Of a stretch of DNA of 64,000 nucleotides, positions 58,680-64,000 are shown in pieces (position 1 is the stretch's first letter; each line of letters starts with the position of its first letter). The stretch comes from Rhopalosiphum padi (taxonomy: Eukaryota > Arthropoda > Insecta > Hemiptera > Aphididae), in contig NC_083598.1 of assembly GCF_020882245.1 (NCBI RefSeq), positions 44,987,858 to 45,051,857 on the forward strand, in the 5' to 3' direction. The notes beneath the pieces were generated by a model. That model was not told the DNA's origin. It was given only the letters and a program-made list of their open reading frames with translations, and ran no database searches. Both the position numbers and the translations under genes were made by a program.

Positions 58680-58761
58680 ATGACCAGCATCTTCCTTGCC
58701 CCGGTTTTAATCCGGCCGCCGTATCTTATCACGGTATTTTCGCCAACTTCCTTGCGTGCAG
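58680..58761 (+). other. Candidate signal-peptide-like first exon, unproven
   Basis: Plus-strand ATG (context ACCATGA) encoding MTSIFLAPVLIRPPYLITVF and then SPTSLRA, up to a CAG|GTATCC donor. Hydrophobic start resembles a signal peptide. No downstream partner exon identified. Confidence 0.12.
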
Positions 58762-61700
58762 GTATCCAGATAGATAATTTAAATAATTATCATTATTATA
58801 TTATTTATTATCTACGCTGTATCTCCTCGTATCCGGTTTACACGTTCCGTATAACGTCACGTTCAAATACCTACCAGCTATTCGCTGCAGCAACTTTCCG
58901 CACACGTCCGGTCCAGATTATATTTTATTGACTTATGTGGTAGCCGTTACTCTTTCGTCGCACGAATTCTTTTCTAAGATCATATACTCGTGTATAAGTT
59001 ATATATATATATATATATATTGTTCGACCTTCGTATCGTTTTTTATCCGAAGTGGAGAACAATTTTTTTTCCAAATAATATAGTGCCGTACAATATTCCC
59101 ATCCCGTATCGTTGACACGACCTCACGATAATACTGCTACGCAACATTATAGGTATCCAACGAGCATTTTGCATAGTTTGATTTTAGTTTTTCTCTGTGT
59201 TATTATTTAGATTCTTTGGAAGTGACACGAACAGAATATAGTACTTATTTCTGACTGACTTACCAGGCGGATAAACCCCACGGATATTTGTTAATAACAA
59301 AATAATTCTTTTTAAAAAATATTCCCAAAAGTTTAATTAGTTCTAATCAAATGTTTTCAGTAGTTTTGTATTATAAGTTTAAATAATTTTTAGTTTTTTT
59401 TTTTTATCTGTCTAGGTTAAAATTATACAATAAATACGTAGGTACGACAGAATTTATCGAATTAATTTAAATGCATAGGTTAGTATATTTTTCAAATTAT
59501 TTTTGAGCATAATTATTTATTTATTTTTTTGATTGTATTAGTTAACCTACTCAGCATAGATATCTACAAATAAAATAAATCAAACAACTATAATATATTA
59601 AAGTCGATAAGTTTTATTTTAAGCTTAAAGATAATAATAAATATGTAACAATTATAATAATATATTCAACATAGTCATCCAATGAACATTTAAATTATAT
59701 TTTATTTTAACAGTATTAAATTGAATTAAATATTTTTTTAAACTAGCATTATGCATAATATTGTGTACCACAAAACAAAAATAACTTCTTAGTTCTATTT
59801 TAATATACGATAGCAAAAAAAAGTTTTCAATATGATTGGTAATTTTTGAAGTATTATAAAATTATATAATTTGATAACTTTCGGTTTAAATATTATTAAT
59901 AACATTATGATAGTTTTCTTTGTAAAAATTGTACTTAACATTATATACCTTTAAAGATATTTTAGTAAAACGATGATGATGTTTCCTGTAATCGGTAATA
60001 CTTATTTTCATTTTCTTTTAACAACTTCCTTTGACCTCTGTAAATGCGTCAACTAAAAGCTTGTCCGCACGTATTTAATTGGGGAATGACATTTTTACCA
60101 TCTTTTAAAGGCTAACTGCTTTTGGGTTGAGCGAGTTTGCAATCTAATTTTCATTTTTTTTTTTTTTTTGTAAATGAGTTTAGCTAAGGCGAGCAAACTC
60201 ATTATTTTCATTCCTATGTACAACTCGTCTATTGACCGGGTTGTCGGCAGAACTATACTGTCAATTTATTACAGTGTAAATGGGATGCATGCTGGCGAGA
60301 TACCAATCATCCCAAGAGTAAAAGCTTAGGCGATTTTCTAGGGTAGGTATTTCACGTTGAAAAATTTTTGCATACCTCTTTAAAAGTATCTTTTGTATAA
60401 TAAATATCGGGTGATATTGTTATATACAAATACTAATGTTACAGTACTTGGCTGTTTTTAAAAACTGTATCCAATTGTTTTTATTTGCTTTGATGTTTTT
60501 TTCTTGTGTTTTATGTTTGATTGTATTGTTAATTAATACAAAACAGATATGAATAATTTCGTATTAACTGTTATAATCACGAATTATCCAAACAAAAACC
60601 ACTGAGTGACTTGTGACGTGACACAGTACATAAATGGATACAGATTGCCACTCGCACATATTATTATAGCATCTTATAGTTAATTTAAAGTTACTAAGGC
60701 TAACATGTTGGCTTCGAATAAAATGAAATGGGTTTAAAACTACCTCAGACTTATGGGGGATATGATATATGGTACGAAAATAAATGCACATTCGTAAATT
60801 CGCTAAGCTAATAATAATAACTATCATGGAAAATCAACCACAAGGGACGCTGTACCGCAGACGACGTTTTTCTTCGAGTGTGCATGGCGGTGTAGTGTAC
60901 GGAATATTTATGTAGCTTTATTTATATTTTGAGGGCTTAAGTTGTAAAGTCGTGAAAGTTTTGAATAGAGCTTTAACACACAATCAGAATTTAGGACAAT
61001 TATGGGGCTTAACAATCAGAACACTCTTTCAGTTCCAGAAACCTATTCAGATGAACACTATTAGTCTTTTGTTTCGGAATTCGCCAACTAACTATTATAT
61101 CATTATACATCAACTCGTAGTTTTTGTTTATTAATTATTTCATCAAAAACTGGTAGGTATTATCTATGTCTTTATTAAAAACTTAAAGAAAATACGTGCT
61201 TATGAGAATTTTAAAGTGTTGGTACTATATTATTATAATACTACGCATGTGCAGTGTAATTTCACATTTTAACCAGAACAAACGAATTTTTTTTTCGTCG
61301 GTTAACTTAATTTAATTAATATATTCACAAAAATATTCTTTGTTAGCGATTTAAAATCGTCGACTAAAATATACGCAACACTATATTATTACTACCAAAA
61401 TTATTACAATTACTTCAATCGAATACGATTTAACGACTAGTCGTCTATAATAAGTTTGAAGTGTACGACATGACTGATTAAGATAATTGATAATTTCGTT
61501 GACTATAATAGATAGTGATATCGTTATGGGCATATTTTATAGATTACATCATTTATTTTAATTGATGCACTCTAAACAAATTAAATACTATCAGATTTTT
61601 ATCATTATTAAATACAGTAGCTAATAGGTATATATATCCAATGCAAATTGTGTAAAAAAAATAGGCAAATAAAATAAGATACATTTATTAAAATTTTAAA

Positions 61701-64000
61701 CATCAGTTATTCCATGGTGTATAACTATACATTAGTTTTAAGTATAGTAAAATAATGTAAAGTGAAACTAATAATCGTGCACCATATTTCGGTGTAATAA
61801 TTTTTTTTAAATACTCTATCATACATTAAAATAATATCACGAATAATCACCTTTGTAATATCTTATTAGGCGTAATCCGAATTTAAGACTTATAAACCTA
61901 AAATCATAAAAAAATACTCTTAAAATCGTTCAAACTAATACCTAATAACAGCTATTGATGTAATATTAAATATTATATAAATTAATATAATATTTTTTAC
62001 TCAACTTTTATAATGTATCATATTAAATAATTTTAACAAAAATATATGTGTTGGTATTAAATTTAGCTAATAAAGATTTCAAGTAAAAAAAATAATGTAA
62101 AATAATAATAAATAAAATTATTATTATTTATTTGTATAAATCAGTGAAAAATAGTTAAAAATAACCTTAAAATATCAATAAATGAAAAATAAAATTAGTG
62201 ATGTAAATTTATATGTTATTGAAATGCAATTTTAGAAACAAATAAAGCTAGGTCTCCAAAAAAATGTAAAAATCGTCAAAGTGTAGTAGATCCTCAACAT
62301 TATATAATATATAATTTTAATGTGAGAAAACATTTCGGAGAAACATTACCATCTGTCTTACCATCTACAAACATCAGATGTTTATGACGCACATATTTTT
62401 ATAATTTAAATAAATAGTCTAGAATTTTAGAATTATCAGCTACACTGTAAAAATAGTGCCTTAAAATATGTATGGATACAACATTTAAAATTTTGGAGAG
62501 AAAAATATTAACAATAAAAAATAATTCATAAATTAAAATGAATTTAGTTTAATTCACTTTAAACGTATTAATATTTTAAATTATTGTATTCAGTAAGATG
62601 TTTATTTATATGGGTGGGTGGCTCACCTAAAAAATTTAATATATTAGTATGATGTATGAATTATAATAATTCATGATTAAATTTGTGGTTGCCATTTTAA
62701 TTTAAAACGTTATATTGTGCTATAGAAAATTAGAAAAAAATGAATAATTCAACAAAAAATAACTCTGCATACGTAATAGTGTACAAAAGAACATAATCTA
62801 TAAGGTATATAAGGTTTGAAAATGCATTTTTTAATATTTTTCCCCAACAATTTTACAGATGTAACATATCTTATGTGTTGCTGAAAGCTACATTACAGTA
62901 TATGACGATTCTATCCTATTTTTATAATTATTTTTGAACCATTAAAATTTAGTTATACATTTGTAGTTACTTTTAATTGTTGATTAAAAATGTTTCAATT
63001 CAGAATTTAAGTGCAGTAATAAAATATTATAATATATTTGATGATACGTATATTTTATATCTATTTTAATTTAATATATGTTTAAGCTTGAATTTATTTT
63101 ATTTTTTATCGTAACTTCCAATCTATTTCAAAAGGCAACAATACATTTAGAATGGTATAGGTAATGGCTTTTACATTATGGCGTACAACTACCGAAATAA
63201 TTATAAAATGTTCATTACTATATCGATGATATGGAAACTCGAGCCATTTTTAAACAGTGCCATAATATTATATACTTAACCTTAAAATATATAGTTGACG
63301 GGTTTCTCACTAAGTCTCATTGGGTCAATCGGTGAAATGAAACACGTACACACATACATACACACATATACGCTCAATTAATGTTCATATTATGGATACG
63401 TCATTTATTTTTTAAACAGCGCAGAGTTTCTATTTAGGTAGGTGCCTACTTACGTATAGATAAAAGGGTTTGATATTCTAATACTGCATGGGAAATCGAT
63501 GTGAAGTAAAATATTCTCGGAGATTCTTCTGGTTATACGAGCCATTTTCATAACGCATCGTATATAATAATATACGCTCCTATGTTGTTGAAAAGTACAT
63601 AATTTTTTTTCCTTTATTGTGGATATTCAACTTTTACTAACGGACTTTGTCCCACTTCACCGTGTAGACCAGACGCCTTCCGGTACCATATACGCTTTTT
63701 CTGCAAACCGTTAATGACGCTCTCGCGATTCGGCTCGGAGCCCTATACTAATATAGGCAAAGCTCGCGTAGTGTGAGGCGGTAAACAGCGAACAAAAAAA
63801 AAAAAAACCACCGAAAAAATGGTAACAAAGAATTCATATAGGTAGGTACACACAATAAGTTTTTTTAAACAATAAAATTAAATAAATTCTCGGATGCCGG
63901 CGCAGTGCACAATAGCAAATGTATCACACTAGTATTATTACATGTTTCAGATTTTCAATTTATGAAAACAGACCTATAAGTACGTTTACGTTTATTTAAA

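Larger units (their letters stand above)
54561..64000. other. Upstream flank of KCC, no recognised gene
   Basis: AT-rich with scattered GC-richer patches (54850-55000, 55560-55730, 58490-58960, 60830-60900, 63640-63790). Includes a TA run at about 59000-59020 and an A-run at about 58370-58382. No exon could be tied to a known protein. Confidence 0.6.

Overview
The window is AT-rich animal DNA, almost certainly from an insect and most likely an aphid. The case for an aphid is inference: very low GC, long introns with consensus GT/AG ends, many GGTACC-type palindromes, and a dispersed repeat at about 25.8-26.8 kb that resembles one I remember as common in aphid genomes. Nothing is bacterial: there are no operons, no CRISPR and no rRNA or tRNA that I can support.

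One gene dominates. A complete K+/Cl- cotransporter gene of the SLC12A4-7 (KCC, Drosophila kazachoc) family lies on the minus strand from its ATG at 53291 to its TAA at 1316. I could place 19 coding exons with matching splice phases throughout, giving 3315 coding bases and a protein of 1104 residues, the usual KCC length. The protein keeps the cytosolic N-terminus, the 12-helix amino-acid permease core, the long extracellular loop with four cysteines and N-glycosylation sites, and the C-terminal regulatory domain, including both threonine segments controlled by WNK-SPAK/Fray kinases in vertebrate KCCs.

Layout: 1-1315 holds the 3' UTR and downstream flank. 1316-16430 carries exons 19 to 2 in a compact block. 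16431-53098 is a 36.7 kb first intron. 53099-53291 is coding exon 1, set in a GC-rich, CpG-rich and triplet-repeat-rich island (about 53060-54600) that is the likely promoter and 5' UTR. 54600-64000 is upstream flank with no gene I can recognise.

The first intron is mostly simple AT-rich sequence. It also holds a 321-bp hAT-type MITE with an 8-bp target-site duplication, a roughly 1-kb dispersed repeat, a perfect 40-bp palindrome, and several islands of higher GC that could be enhancers, alternative promoters or small unannotated exons. The most intriguing items are a 69-base in-frame intron near the C-terminal phospho-regulatory region that could be spliced or retained, a 50-codon open frame at 22477-22629 with coding-like composition, and a GC-rich island at 46.4-46.9 kb open on the minus strand with a splice-donor-like boundary on the plus strand. 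I found no clear undescribed multi-gene system.
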